From: Clostridiales bacterium
Lineage (GTDB): Bacteria; Bacillota; Clostridia; Oscillospirales; Oscillospiraceae
NCBI GenBank assembly: GCA_019418625.1
Contig: DYBL01000092.1
Span: 8,853 to 72,852, forward strand
Direction: 5' to 3'
DNA length: 64,000 nt
Part shown: positions 35,326 through 43,990 of the stretch, one piece after another
How positions within the stretch are numbered: position 1 is the first letter of the stretch
How the letters are laid out: each line of letters begins with the position of its first letter
Translations under genes and position numbers: made by a program
The notes under the pieces: generated by a model
Seen by the model: the letters and a program-made list of their open reading frames with translations, nothing else
Database searches by the model: none
What the model was told of the DNA's origin: nothing

Positions 35326-35360
35326 GAGCGCAGATTGTTGATGAGGCAGGAGACGGATGC

Positions 35361-36131
35361 ATGCAGGGAAAAGTGGAGATCGCCGGCGTCAATACCGCCA
35401 GGCTGAAGGTGCTGAAAAACGACGAGACCATGGAGCTTCTGCGAAAGACGAAAAGCGGCGACCAGGAGGCCCGGCGCCAGCTGATCGAGGGGAATCTCCG
35501 GCTGGTGCTCTCGGTCATCCAGCGGTTTGCCAGCCGGGGCGAGAACGCGGACGACCTGTTTCAGGTGGGATGCGTGGGGCTCATCAAGGCCATTGATAAT
35601 TTTGACGTGGACAAGCCTGTGCGCTTTTCCACCTATGGTGTGCCCATGATCATCGGCGAGATCCGCCGGTATCTCAGGGACAACAGTGCTATCCGGGTGT
35701 CCCGCTCCATGCGGGACACCGCTTACCGGGTGCTGCAGGTGCGGGACCGCTTCATTGCGGAAAATCAGCGGGAGCCCACCGTGGAGCAGATCGCCAAGGA
35801 GCTGGATATATCCCGGGAAGAGGTGGTGTTCGCCATGGACGCCATCGTGGACCCCGTGTCTCTTTACGAACCGGTCTATGACCACGGCGGGGACGCTATC
35901 TGCGTCATGGACCAGCTGCGGGATACCCGGGATACGGACGAGGACTGGACGGACCGCATCGCACTGAAAGAGGCCATGAAGCGGCTGGACCCCCGGGAAC
36001 GGCGCATCCTCTCCCTTCGCTTTTACGAGGGAAAGACCCAGATGGAGGTCTCCGCCGAGGTAGGGATCTCTCAGGCGCAGGTCAGCCGACTGGAAAAAGG
36101 GGCCATCAATACCATCAAGAAAAATCTGTAA
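35361..36131 (+). CDS. sigG: Forespore RNA polymerase sigma factor SigG
   Basis: A 256-residue sigma-70-family factor that drives late forespore genes. It begins with the sigma-G hallmark KVEIAGVNTARLKVLKN, which binds anti-sigma factors, has region 2 with NLRLVLSVIQRFASRGENAD and DLFQVGCVGLIKAIDNFD, region 3 (REPTVEQIAKELDISREEVV) and region 4 with FYEGKTQMEVSAEVGISQAQ. Length and all regions match B. subtilis SigG (260). The ATG follows AGGAG by 8 bases. Unlike B. subtilis there is no spoIIGA-sigE upstream; ylmC is divergent instead. Confidence 0.95.
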   Translation: MQGKVEIAGVNTARLKVLKNDETMELLRKTKSGDQEARRQLIEGNLRLVLSVIQRFASRGENADDLFQVGCVGLIKAIDNFDVDKPVRFSTYGVPMIIGEIRRYLRDNSAIRVSRSMRDTAYRVLQVRDRFIAENQREPTVEQIAKELDISREEVVFAMDAIVDPVSLYEPVYDHGGDAICVMDQLRDTRDTDEDWTDRIALKEAMKRLDPRERRILSLRFYEGKTQMEVSAEVGISQAQVSRLEKGAINTIKKNL

Positions 36132-36203
36132 GTCTTGTCATTGACGGACGGGCCGGTTTCGGATAAACTGGTTTTGAAATTCCGAAAGAGAGGATCTGGC
36201 CCC

Positions 36204-36614
36204 ATGGATTTTGAAAAGCTGAAGGAATTCCGCAATACCCATAACCCGTTTTGCCAGCGGCTGGGCATTTGGGTGGAAGAGATCTCCGCAGGGTATGCCC
36301 GGATCTCCAAGCATGTGACCGAAGAGGACCTGAACCCTGCGGGGCTGGCTCACGGCGGGCTCTATTTCACCATGGCGGACACCGCGTCCGGTGCCGCTTC
36401 CGCCTCCCATGGCTATTACGGCGTGACGGTGAATGCCAACTATAACTATCTGCGCAGCGCAAAGCCTGGCGACACACTGACGGCGGAGGCGACAGAAGTC
36501 AAGTCCGGCCGCACCATCTGTGTGTATGATGTGCGTGTGACGAACCAGGACGGGACGCTTCTGGGAACGGGGACGTTCACCTATTACCTGCTGGACCGGA
36601 AAATCGAGCTGTAA
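36204..36614 (+). CDS. PaaI-family hotdog thioesterase
   Basis: A 136-residue hotdog-fold protein with the PaaI pattern NPAGLAHGGLYFTMADTASGAA (the Gly-Gly turn and Asp form the active site) and NANYNYLRSAKPGDTLTAEA. PaaI-type enzymes hydrolyse acyl-CoA thioesters such as phenylacetyl- or hydroxybenzoyl-CoA; the substrate here is unknown. The ATG at 36204 has GAGAGG upstream. It lies 72 bases after sigG on the same strand and may have its own promoter in that gap. Confidence 0.88.
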   Translation: MDFEKLKEFRNTHNPFCQRLGIWVEEISAGYARISKHVTEEDLNPAGLAHGGLYFTMADTASGAASASHGYYGVTVNANYNYLRSAKPGDTLTAEATEVKSGRTICVYDVRVTNQDGTLLGTGTFTYYLLDRKIEL

Positions 36615-36644
36615 AAAAGACGCGGCGAAAGCCGCGTCTTTTTT
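36613..36644. terminator. Bidirectional terminator between the thioesterase and the UcpA-like gene
   Basis: A 14-base inverted repeat AAAAAAGACGCGGC and its complement around a GAAA tetraloop, with A and T runs on either side. It serves two convergent genes. Confidence 0.93.
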
Positions 36645-36652
36645 ATCGCAGA

Positions 36653-37441
36653 TCAAACGCCCATGGTGCTGGTCTCCGGCAGCGTGGAACCGCCGTCGAT
36701 GACGAACTGGGCGCCGGTGAGGTAGCTGGCTTCGTCGCTGGCCAAAAATGCAGCCAGCTCACCTACCTCCTTGGGATCGGCCAGCCGTCCCAGAGGGATG
36801 GCGGCGGCGATGCCGTCCACCACGCTTTGAGGGTTGTCCGGGCAGGACTGGACCGCCATGCCCTGCACCATGGGAGTGAGCACATAGCCCGGGCAGATGG
36901 CATTGACGTTGACGTAGGGGGCGAACTCCCGGGCCAGGGCCTTCGTGAGACCCACCAGAGCTGCCTTGCTCATGGCGTAGGCTGCCTCGCCGGGGTCGGC
37001 CACCATGTCGCCGGTGACGGAGGACATGATGACGATCTTGCCCCACTTCCGTTCCACCATGGCGGGCAGCACCGCCTTGCAGGTATTCCATGCGCCCTTG
37101 ACGTTGATGTCCAGATGGGCGTCCCGGTCGGCGTCGCTCTGGGTCAGAAAGTCGCCCAGGCGGCAGATACCGGCGTTGGAGACGAGAATATCGATAGCGC
37201 CGAAGGCCTTCACGCCCGCTTCGTATCCGGCGCGGACGCTGTCCATATCCGCAACGTCCATCCGCACGGCCACGGCCTGGGCACCCTCTGCACGCAGCTG
37301 GGCCGCCAGCTCCTCCACGGCCTGGCCCCGGGCGGCAAGCACCACATTGGCCCCGTGCTTGACAAACGTGCGGGCGATGCCCTCACCGATGCCCTTGGAG
37401 GCGCCGGTGATCAATGCGGTTTTTCCTGAAAGCTTTCCCAT
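36653..37441 (-). CDS. ucpA: Short-chain dehydrogenase/reductase, UcpA-like
   Basis: A 262-residue SDR oxidoreductase with the NAD(P)-binding TGASKGIGEG (residues 12-21), the SNAG motif (88-91) and the catalytic Ser140/141, Tyr155 and Lys159 in AYAMSKAA. The segment SSVTGDMVADPGEAAYAMSK and the tail GGSTLPET closely resemble, from memory, the E. coli UcpA protein, which affects furfural tolerance and has no proven substrate. I use the ATG at 37439-37441, 11 bases after AAGGAG. It follows glnS across a hairpin at 37475-37508. Confidence 0.83.
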   Translation of the reverse strand: MGKLSGKTALITGASKGIGEGIARTFVKHGANVVLAARGQAVEELAAQLRAEGAQAVAVRMDVADMDSVRAGYEAGVKAFGAIDILVSNAGICRLGDFLTQSDADRDAHLDINVKGAWNTCKAVLPAMVERKWGKIVIMSSVTGDMVADPGEAAYAMSKAALVGLTKALAREFAPYVNVNAICPGYVLTPMVQGMAVQSCPDNPQSVVDGIAAAIPLGRLADPKEVGELAAFLASDEASYLTGAQFVIDGGSTLPETSTMGV

Positions 37442-37474
37442 AGGTTGTACTGCTCCTTTCCAAAATTGCACAAC

Positions 37475-37508
37475 AGCCGGCGCGATAGCATGTCCTATCG
37501 CGCCGGCT
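37475..37508 (-). terminator. GC-rich hairpin between glnS and the UcpA-like gene
   Basis: Perfect 14-base arms AGCCGGCGCGATAG and complement with a 6-base loop, 8 bases after the glnS stop. The following T-run is only TTTT after a GCAA, so it is probably a leaky terminator or an RNA-stabilising hairpin. Confidence 0.6.
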
Positions 37509-37516
37509 GAGCGGCA

Positions 37517-39214
37517 TTACTTTTTAAAGCTGTCCTTCAGGCTCACGCTCCGATTGAATACCAGATGATCCGCTCTGGCATCCTTGCTGTCGGCGCAGAA
37601 GTAGCCCTGGCGCATGAACTGGAAGTGGTCGCTGGGCTTTGCACTGCCCAGGGAGGCCTCCACCTTGCAGCCGGTAAGGATCTCCAGAGAGTCGGGGTTC
37701 AGGCACTCCAGGAAGTCCTTGTCGGCGGCGTCGGGATCGGCGTCGGTGAAGAGGTTGTCGTAGAGGCGCACCTCCGCGTCCAGAGCGGTAGCGGCATCCA
37801 CCCAGTGGATGGTGGCGCCCTTCACCTTCCGGCCGTCAGCGGGATCGCCGCCGCGGCTGTCGGGATCGTACTCTGCCTTGATCTCCGTCACTTTGCCCTC
37901 TGCGTCGGTCTCGTAGCCCACGCAGCGGATGAGGTAGGCGCCCTTGAGACGGCACTCGGGGCCGCCGGGGAACAGGCGCTTGTACTTGGGAACGGGCTCA
38001 GGCAGGAAGTCCTCTGCCTCGATCCACAGGTTCCGGGAGAAAGAGACCTCCCGGGTACCGGCGCTCTCGTCCAGGGGATTGTTCTCCACGGTGACGGTCT
38101 CATGCTTGTCCTCAGGGTAGTTGACGATGGTCAGCTTCACTGGACGCAGCACGGCCATGACACGCTGGGCGGTCTCGTTGAGGTCCTCCCGCAGGCAGTG
38201 CTCCAGGAAACCGTACTCCACCACATTGGCGGACTTGGCCACGCCGATGCGCTCGCAGAAGTTGCGGATGGAGCGGGGCGTGTAGCCCCGGCGGCGCAGG
38301 CCGCACAGTGTGGGCATCCGGGGATCGTCCCAGCCGGAGACGCGGCCATCTTCCACCAGACGGCGCAGCTTGCGCTTGCTCATGACCGTGTGGTCGATGC
38401 CCAGACGGGCAAACTCGATCTGCCGGGGCTTGGAGGGCAGGTCGCAGTTCTCGATGACCCAGTTGTACAGGGGACGATGGGCCTCAAACTCCAAAGAGCA
38501 CAGGCTGTGGGTGATGCCCTCCAGCGCGTCCTGAATGGGATGGGCGAAATCGTACATGGGATAGATGCACCACTTGTCCCCCTGACGGTGATGATGCATG
38601 TGGTTGATCCGGTAGAGCACCGGGTCGCGCATATTGAAGTTGCCGCTGGCCAGATCGATCTTGGCCCGCAGCGTCATGGCACCGTTGGGGAACTCCCCTG
38701 CCCGCATGCGGGCGAACAGGTCCAGACTCTCCTCGATGGGACGGTCCCGGTAGGGGCTCTTGGCGGGCACGCCGATGGAACCGCGGTATTCCTTGAACTC
38801 CTCGGGGCTCAGCTGGCACACATAGGCCAGGCCTTTTTTGATGAGGCCCACTGCCTGGCGGTAATCCTCCTCAAAATAGTCGGAGCCGTAGAAAAAGCGG
38901 TCGCCCCAGTCAAAGCCCAGCCAGTGGATATCCTCCTTGATGGCCTCCACAAATTCCTCATCCTCTTTGGTGGGGTTTGTGTCGTCCATCCGCAGGTTGC
39001 ACAGTCCGCCATATTTTTCGGCAGTGCCGAAGTCGATGGTCAGGGCCTTGCAGTGACCGATGTGCAAATATCCGTTGGGCTCGGGGGGAAAACGGGTGTG
39101 GACGGTCATACCCTCGTACTGACCGCCGGGGCCGATGTCCTCCTCGATGAAGGCATGGATGAAATTCCGGCTCTCCGGCGCCTCATCCTGCATGGTTTTC
39201 TTTTCTTCTGCCAT
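37517..39214 (-). CDS. glnS: Glutaminyl-tRNA synthetase
   Basis: Charges tRNA-Gln directly with glutamine. From the ATG at 39212-39214 (AGGA 9 bases upstream) the protein has 565 residues, with the class I signature HIGH at 51-54 (PEPNGYLHIGHCKA), the variant KMSKS motif VMSKRKLRRL near residue 260, and the beta-barrel anticodon-binding domain from about 330. The N-terminal PEPNGYLHIGH form and total length distinguish it from glutamate enzymes. Many Clostridia use the GatCAB route instead, so a true GlnRS is informative here. Confidence 0.95.
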   Translation of the reverse strand: MAEEKKTMQDEAPESRNFIHAFIEEDIGPGGQYEGMTVHTRFPPEPNGYLHIGHCKALTIDFGTAEKYGGLCNLRMDDTNPTKEDEEFVEAIKEDIHWLGFDWGDRFFYGSDYFEEDYRQAVGLIKKGLAYVCQLSPEEFKEYRGSIGVPAKSPYRDRPIEESLDLFARMRAGEFPNGAMTLRAKIDLASGNFNMRDPVLYRINHMHHHRQGDKWCIYPMYDFAHPIQDALEGITHSLCSLEFEAHRPLYNWVIENCDLPSKPRQIEFARLGIDHTVMSKRKLRRLVEDGRVSGWDDPRMPTLCGLRRRGYTPRSIRNFCERIGVAKSANVVEYGFLEHCLREDLNETAQRVMAVLRPVKLTIVNYPEDKHETVTVENNPLDESAGTREVSFSRNLWIEAEDFLPEPVPKYKRLFPGGPECRLKGAYLIRCVGYETDAEGKVTEIKAEYDPDSRGGDPADGRKVKGATIHWVDAATALDAEVRLYDNLFTDADPDAADKDFLECLNPDSLEILTGCKVEASLGSAKPSDHFQFMRQGYFCADSKDARADHLVFNRSVSLKDSFKK

Positions 39215-39258
39215 GGGCGTCAGTCCTTCCTCAATGCATGTTTTCAAGTCAAATCCGT

Positions 39259-39287
39259 ATTATACAGAATTCTTCCAGAAAAAGCAA
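39259..39287 (-). promoter_or_regulatory. Sigma-A-type promoter for glnS
   Basis: On the minus strand TTGCTT (39282-39287), a 17-base spacer and a perfect TATAAT (39259-39264), 45 bases before the start. No T-box-like leader fits in that space. Confidence 0.65.
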
Positions 39288-39312
39288 GGAGGAACCGCGC
39301 TTTTCCGATGCC

Positions 39313-39558
39313 CTATTCCAGAAGCCAATCTTCCACTACGTCCCGGACGGTAACGGCGGTAACGCAGCCGGCGATCAGCCGGCGCATGAGCGCTTCTGCG
39401 CGGCTGCGGGAGACCGTCAGGTCCAAAACGGCCTCTCCCTCTCCGCCCGTTTCCACGGCGATCCCATAGGATGGGTGTCCGGCGGTGCTTCCAAACAGCA
39501 GATAGTACCGCACCGCAAGCGCTCCGCACATCCGCATTCCCTCCAACTGCATCTGCAC
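39313..39558 (-). CDS. DUF6514-family protein
   Basis: An 81-residue protein (ending VRDVVEDWLLE) with a beta-rich core ALAVRYYLLFGSTAGHPSYG and a helical segment SRSRAEALMRRLIAGCVTAV, as in DUF6514 proteins of Clostridia; function unknown. I prefer the GTG at 39556-39558, 7 bases after AAGGAG; an ATG two codons later is 13 bases away. It is 108 bases downstream of the RNase M5 gene on the same strand. Confidence 0.72.
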   Translation of the reverse strand: MQMQLEGMRMCGALAVRYYLLFGSTAGHPSYGIAVETGGEGEAVLDLTVSRSRAEALMRRLIAGCVTAVTVRDVVEDWLLE

Positions 39559-39666
39559 AAAACCACTCCTTTTTGTTTTCCTGCCACACACAAACAGGCA
39601 CCATTTGCAGACTAGCATGTCCGAAAACGAAAGCTTGTCGAAATTTGTCGAACGGAGTGAAATTTT

Positions 39667-40269
39667 TTAAATCTGCTCTTTCTCCAGAAGGCGGCACAGG
39701 CTTTCACGGTCATAAAGCAGGTTCAGAGCCTCCAGCATGCCGCCCGTGGTCAGATGTTCGGGAAGCTCCAGGCGCTTTAGCAGCGCCTGACGGCGGGCGG
39801 CGCTGCCGCTTCCTCCCGTAAGACCCATGGAAAACAGGTCTGCCTTCGTGATGGGAGGGCCGCTGGGCGCGGCTTTGCCGGGAGTCTCATCCAAAAATGT
39901 GGCACCGGCCCGCTCCAGTGCCTCCAGCAGGATCTGGGGTTTCATCCCCTCCACGCCCAGCTTTCCCTCTTTGCCGGGACGGCGTTTGCGCCGCTCTTTT
40001 CCTGCAATGTCCGGAATATAGGCCTGCTTGACCATTTCCTTGGGCAGTGCGCCTTTGAGATAGTTTCGGATGACGAATCCGGCTCCGTCGCTGTCCGTCA
40101 GCAAAATGAGACCCCGCTCCTGGCCCAGGCGGCGCAGGAAGGCCAGCTTTTCCCGGTCGTTGAACACGGCAAAGCCGCCTAAGGGGATGACGGTGGCATC
40201 CACCACTTGGCGCAGGGCATTTTTATCGTACCGGCCCTCTACCACGATCACTTCCCGTATTTTCCTCAT
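39667..40269 (-). CDS. rnmV: Ribonuclease M5
   Basis: Matures 5S rRNA precursors. The 200-residue protein has an N-terminal Toprim domain with the catalytic Glu11 (VVEGRYDK) and the DxD pair Asp59/Asp61 (LLTDSDGAGF), followed by the RNase M5 C-terminal domain (from about residue 100). Insert KERRKRRPGKEGKLGVEGMK is the RNA-contacting basic loop. It overlaps holA by 4 bases, so its translation is coupled to a DNA polymerase subunit. Confidence 0.94.
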   Translation of the reverse strand: MRKIREVIVVEGRYDKNALRQVVDATVIPLGGFAVFNDREKLAFLRRLGQERGLILLTDSDGAGFVIRNYLKGALPKEMVKQAYIPDIAGKERRKRRPGKEGKLGVEGMKPQILLEALERAGATFLDETPGKAAPSGPPITKADLFSMGLTGGSGSAARRQALLKRLELPEHLTTGGMLEALNLLYDRESLCRLLEKEQI

Positions 40270-41321
40270 GTTCTCCGTGCCCCCAGACGCACCAGCAGCA
40301 GTTTCAGCTCTCCCGCCGCGTCGATGCCGTTTTCACTCTTCATCCGCCGGTCCAGCACCTGGCACATTTTCACCGCATCACCGCACCAGTCGGCAGTGGT
40401 CTTCTGGGCGGCGGAGAGCAGAAGCTTTGCCGGGTAATCGCTCTTCATGTCCCACAGCTCCATGAGCCAGTATTTGTCCTTCCCGCTGTCGATAGCCATG
40501 CGGGCCGTATAGATGCGCCTTAGCTGACTGCCAAGAGCTGCCAGGATCATGATGGGCTCCGTCTGCATTTTCAGAAGGTCGCCCAGGATGCGGGCGGCCT
40601 TGTCATAGTTGCCCTGAAGCACCGCGTCTGAGAGGCGGAACACCTCCGCCGAGAGCACCGGGTCTGCCACGGCGTCAATGTCGGCCTGGGTGATGGTCTT
40701 GCCGCGGGCGTACGTGCCGATCTTGGTGATCTCCGGCACCAGGCCGGTCATGAGGCCGCCGCAGGTGAAGATGAGATACTCCGCCGTCTGCCGGTCGATG
40801 TCCTTGCCCAGTGCCCGGAACCGCCGTGCGATCCACGCGATCAGGTCACTGCTGTCCGCCGGGCGGAATTCCACGGCCTGTGCGTGGGCATCCAGGGCAC
40901 GGCAGAGCTTTTTCATGGTTTTATTGGGCTTGTAGGCGATGGTGTCATATACGAACACCACACAGCAGTACGGGGGGATGTCCTCCAGAAAGGCCACCAG
41001 CTTTTCCCGCTGCTCCTCCCCCAGCTTGAAAAGATCGAAGTCCGTTGCCACGATCAGCGTCCGCTCCGCCAGCATGGGCATGGCCTCCGCCATTTCCGAC
41101 AGGGACTGCACCGCCAGGTCCTTTCCCTCCAGGCGGTGGTAATTGAATTCTTCAAAGCCGGAGGGCACCAGAGTCTTGCGCAGCTGTTCAAGATAATATT
41201 CCCGCAGGTAGCTCTCCTCGCCGTAAAAAATATAGCAGCAGCGGGCCGTGCCGGCGGCCAGATCGGCCTTCAGGGCTTGAAACGCCTCGTTGGCCTTGGT
41301 CGTTTTTTTCGTATATGCCAT
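40266..41321 (-). CDS. holA: DNA polymerase III delta subunit
   Basis: Opens the sliding clamp as part of the clamp loader. The 351-residue protein has the HolA pattern: CCYIFYGEESYLREYYLEQL at the N-terminus, GFEEFNYHRLEG, ERTLIVATDFDLF near 98 and the C-terminal collar domain with LLKMQTEPIMILAALGSQLR. Length is typical (about 340). It lies 9 bases after comEC and overlaps rnmV by 4 bases; comEC-holA neighbourhood is conserved in Firmicutes. Confidence 0.94.
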   Translation of the reverse strand: MAYTKKTTKANEAFQALKADLAAGTARCCYIFYGEESYLREYYLEQLRKTLVPSGFEEFNYHRLEGKDLAVQSLSEMAEAMPMLAERTLIVATDFDLFKLGEEQREKLVAFLEDIPPYCCVVFVYDTIAYKPNKTMKKLCRALDAHAQAVEFRPADSSDLIAWIARRFRALGKDIDRQTAEYLIFTCGGLMTGLVPEITKIGTYARGKTITQADIDAVADPVLSAEVFRLSDAVLQGNYDKAARILGDLLKMQTEPIMILAALGSQLRRIYTARMAIDSGKDKYWLMELWDMKSDYPAKLLLSAAQKTTADWCGDAVKMCQVLDRRMKSENGIDAAGELKLLLVRLGARRT

Positions 41322-41330
41322 GTGGTCTCC

Positions 41331-43589
41331 TCAATTCAGTGTTACGTGGATGGTCCCTTGTTTGTCTGTGCGGCACACGGTCACCCCGAGGCGTGAAAGC
41401 CGCAGCAAAACGGATTCATCCGGGTGTCCGTATGCGTTGTGTTCTCCGACGCTGATGAGGGCCGTCTTCGGCTCCAGCGTCTCCAAAAGCGCCTCCGACG
41501 TGGAGGATGCGGCGCCGTGGTGGCCCACGGCCAGTACATCGATCCTGGGAAGCGCATACTGCTCTAAAAGCGCACGCTCGGTGGCGGTGTCCATATCTCC
41601 GGTGACCAACAGTCTGGAAGAGCTGCCCCCGCACAGCACAGCCAGGCCCTGGTCGTTGTCACTGCCGCTTCCCACCGGAGGATAGACGGTGATCTGCCCG
41701 CCGCCCAGGGCGTATATCTCCGCATTCCGGATGGAGATGACCGGGATCTTGGAAGCTTCCAGTGCGGAGAGCACCCGGGTGCGGATCTGGGTATCCTCTC
41801 CGGTGTCCGGGACCAGGACCTGCTTGACATCCATGCGGGAGAGCAGTGTTTCCACACCGCTTACATGGTCGGCGTCGTAGTGGGTCAGGATCAGATAGTC
41901 CAGCGATGTGCAGCCCATGGTGGCAAGGTAATCTGCGGCCAGGTCCCCGGCGTCCGGAAAACCGCTGCCGCCGCAGTCCACCAGAGCAGAGGCGCCGTCT
42001 GACTCCAGCAGTATGCATGCGCCCTGCCCCACGTCCAGCGCCAGCGCATCCACGGCACCGCCGGTATAGCGCAGCTGGCCCAGCTTTGCCGTGTATCCCA
42101 AGGTCAAAGCGCACAACACGGCCGCCGCCGCATACTGCCGTCCGTGCCCGCCTCTGAGCCGGACCAGGAAAAAGGCCAGGTACAAAAACGCGATCCACCA
42201 GCCCAGATAAGGGTTGACCGTATAGAGTGCGTGGTAAGGAAGATGGGCCAGCAGGCCGCAAACGAATAGAATGTACCGACTCAGAAGATCAGCCAGAATG
42301 GCTGCTGCGGCGCCCAGAGGGAAAAAGAAAATGCTTGCCAGGACCGCAACCAGTCCCACGCAAAAGAGCGCACCCACCGCTCCCAGGCAAAGCAGATTGC
42401 TCAGCGGGGAGACAAGCGCGAAAAAGCCGAAATACCAAGCGCTCAGAGGTGCGGTAAATACCAGGGCTCCCGCTGTGGCTGAGAGGCTGGCGGCTGTATA
42501 GCGATATACCTTGCCACGCTTTTTCTCGCCGGTCAGGAATTGGTAAAGCCGGGGCGTCAGCCACAAAAGCCCGGCTACGGCACCGAAGGACAGCTGCAAA
42601 CTGATGGATGCGGCCGCAAAGGGATTTTGCAGCAGGATACACCCCAGTGCTGCTGCCATAGCGGTGGGCGGATCATTGTCCCGCCGGAACAGGGGCGCAA
42701 GACGCAGAAAAGAGAGCATGATGCAGGCCCGGACTACCGAGGGGCTCCCGCCGGTCACCAGTGCGTAGAATGCCAGCGCCGGAATGGTTACCAGAGCACT
42801 CAGCCGACGGCGGCGGAGCATGACCATGTCCAAAAAGAGAGCCAGAAAGCCGCAGTGCATGCCGGAGACGGCAAGAATATGGTAGATCCCGGCCTCGGAA
42901 AGATCGGACTGGATTTGCGCAGGAAGCGACGCCTTGTCTCCTGCCAGAATGCCGCACAGCAGCGCGGCGGTATCTCCGGTAAACAAACGGGAGATGCGGT
43001 CCATCAGGGCGTGCCTGGTCCGGACCGGCCACCAGCGGATGGAAGCGGAAGTGCCGCCGGTGATCCGGGAAGGCTCTGTGCCCTCCCCTGCTTCATAGGC
43101 CAGCAGAAAAATGCCCTTGGAGGTGAATGTGGTCACATCTTCATCGTGGATCGCTGCCGCGCTTTCCAGCGTGACGGCCGTCTCCACGCTCTGACCGGGA
43201 GAGAGCTCCAACAGATACGATCCACCATAGAGCATCAGCTTTCCGGGGAACCCGTCTGCCAGAACGGCGACCTTGGCACCGTAATCGGTCGGCTGGGCAT
43301 AATCCGTCAGGGTCAGTGCGATCCGGCTGCCGCTGAGGGAAGCGGCACGGTCTTCCATGGGACGCTGGACCTGGCGGACATACAGCCAGTTCCATCCCAG
43401 AGCGACGCAAAGGCCCACCCCCACAAGCAGGACCCTGCGCCGCATGCTGCCGGAAAAGCAATGCATGAGCACCGCTGTTGCAAAAAAGAGCATCAGGGCG
43501 GCCGGGACCTGCCAGGAGACCGGCAGGAGGTATTGACAAAGAAAGATCCCACCGGAAAATGCTCCGGCAAATACGGTCAGCGTTCTCAT
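41331..43589 (-). CDS. comEC: ComEC/Rec2 DNA-uptake channel with metallo-beta-lactamase domain
   Basis: Membrane channel that brings single-stranded DNA into competent cells. The 752-residue protein has an N-terminal OB-like domain (about 1-190), the Competence domain with many membrane helices (about 200-480; LLCGILAGDKASLPAQI, ILAVSGMHCGFLALFLDM), and a C-terminal metallo-beta-lactamase nuclease-like domain with LDVGQGACILLE and LTHYDADHVSGVE. All three parts expected for full-length ComEC are there. It overlaps a small XRE regulator gene by 4 bases, so it is expressed from the operator-controlled promoter near 43858. Confidence 0.94.
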   Translation of the reverse strand: MRTLTVFAGAFSGGIFLCQYLLPVSWQVPAALMLFFATAVLMHCFSGSMRRRVLLVGVGLCVALGWNWLYVRQVQRPMEDRAASLSGSRIALTLTDYAQPTDYGAKVAVLADGFPGKLMLYGGSYLLELSPGQSVETAVTLESAAAIHDEDVTTFTSKGIFLLAYEAGEGTEPSRITGGTSASIRWWPVRTRHALMDRISRLFTGDTAALLCGILAGDKASLPAQIQSDLSEAGIYHILAVSGMHCGFLALFLDMVMLRRRRLSALVTIPALAFYALVTGGSPSVVRACIMLSFLRLAPLFRRDNDPPTAMAAALGCILLQNPFAAASISLQLSFGAVAGLLWLTPRLYQFLTGEKKRGKVYRYTAASLSATAGALVFTAPLSAWYFGFFALVSPLSNLLCLGAVGALFCVGLVAVLASIFFFPLGAAAAILADLLSRYILFVCGLLAHLPYHALYTVNPYLGWWIAFLYLAFFLVRLRGGHGRQYAAAAVLCALTLGYTAKLGQLRYTGGAVDALALDVGQGACILLESDGASALVDCGGSGFPDAGDLAADYLATMGCTSLDYLILTHYDADHVSGVETLLSRMDVKQVLVPDTGEDTQIRTRVLSALEASKIPVISIRNAEIYALGGGQITVYPPVGSGSDNDQGLAVLCGGSSSRLLVTGDMDTATERALLEQYALPRIDVLAVGHHGAASSTSEALLETLEPKTALISVGEHNAYGHPDESVLLRLSRLGVTVCRTDKQGTIHVTLN

Positions 43590-43807
43590 CTGCCTGGAGG
43601 CGGAGTCGGGTCATCGGTACGGCCCAGCAGATAGTCCGTGCTGACATGGTAAAAGTCTGCCAGTTTGTCCACCACCCACGCGGGCGTTTCCCGCTGCCCG
43701 CTTTCGTAGCGGCGGTAGACGCTGCGCTGCATGTTCAGGTAGTCCGCCACTGCCTGCTGCGTTTTGTCCGCATCCTCCCGCAGATCCCGCAGTCGTTTGA
43801 TTTCCAT
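43586..43807 (-). CDS. Small XRE-family HTH regulator
   Basis: A 73-residue single-domain Cro/CI-type regulator: EIKRLRDLREDADKTQQAVA, then the recognition region YLNMQRSVYRRYESGQRETP and LADFYHVSTDYLLGRTDD, with a Pro-rich end. It is the first gene of the XRE-comEC-holA-rnmV chain and overlaps comEC (ATGA). A perfect inverted repeat lies between its -10 element and its start codon, so it very probably represses its own operon, comEC included. Confidence 0.9.
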   Translation of the reverse strand: MEIKRLRDLREDADKTQQAVADYLNMQRSVYRRYESGQRETPAWVVDKLADFYHVSTDYLLGRTDDPTPPPGR

Positions 43808-43820
43808 TTATCATCACCCA

Positions 43821-43850
43821 GCAAAATGTTACCAAACGGGAACATTTTGC
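43821..43850. promoter_or_regulatory. Palindromic operator of the XRE-comEC operon
   Basis: Perfect 10-base arms GCAAAATGTT and AACATTTTGC separated by 10 bases. It lies 14 bases upstream of the XRE start codon and just downstream of a TACAAT -10 element (43858-43863, minus strand), which places it over the transcription start and early leader, a repressor position. The arm spacing of two helical turns centre-to-centre fits a dimeric HTH protein. Confidence 0.78.
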
Positions 43851-43921
43851 CGGCACTATTGTACCCATGCGGAGCCAAAATATTTTAACAGGAATCTCAC
43901 AAAAAGTAAAGGGAAAAACAC

Positions 43922-43950
43922 TTGACGGGCATCTGGGATGCGCTTAAGAT
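43922..43950 (+). promoter_or_regulatory. Promoter for the SLH-domain protein gene
   Basis: TTGACG (43922-43927), a 17-base spacer and TAAGAT (43945-43950), 40 bases before the start codon, followed by AAAGGAG. Confidence 0.6.
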
Positions 43951-43990
43951 GAAGAAAACAGCATTTGCTGGAAAATGAAAGGAGCAGAAT

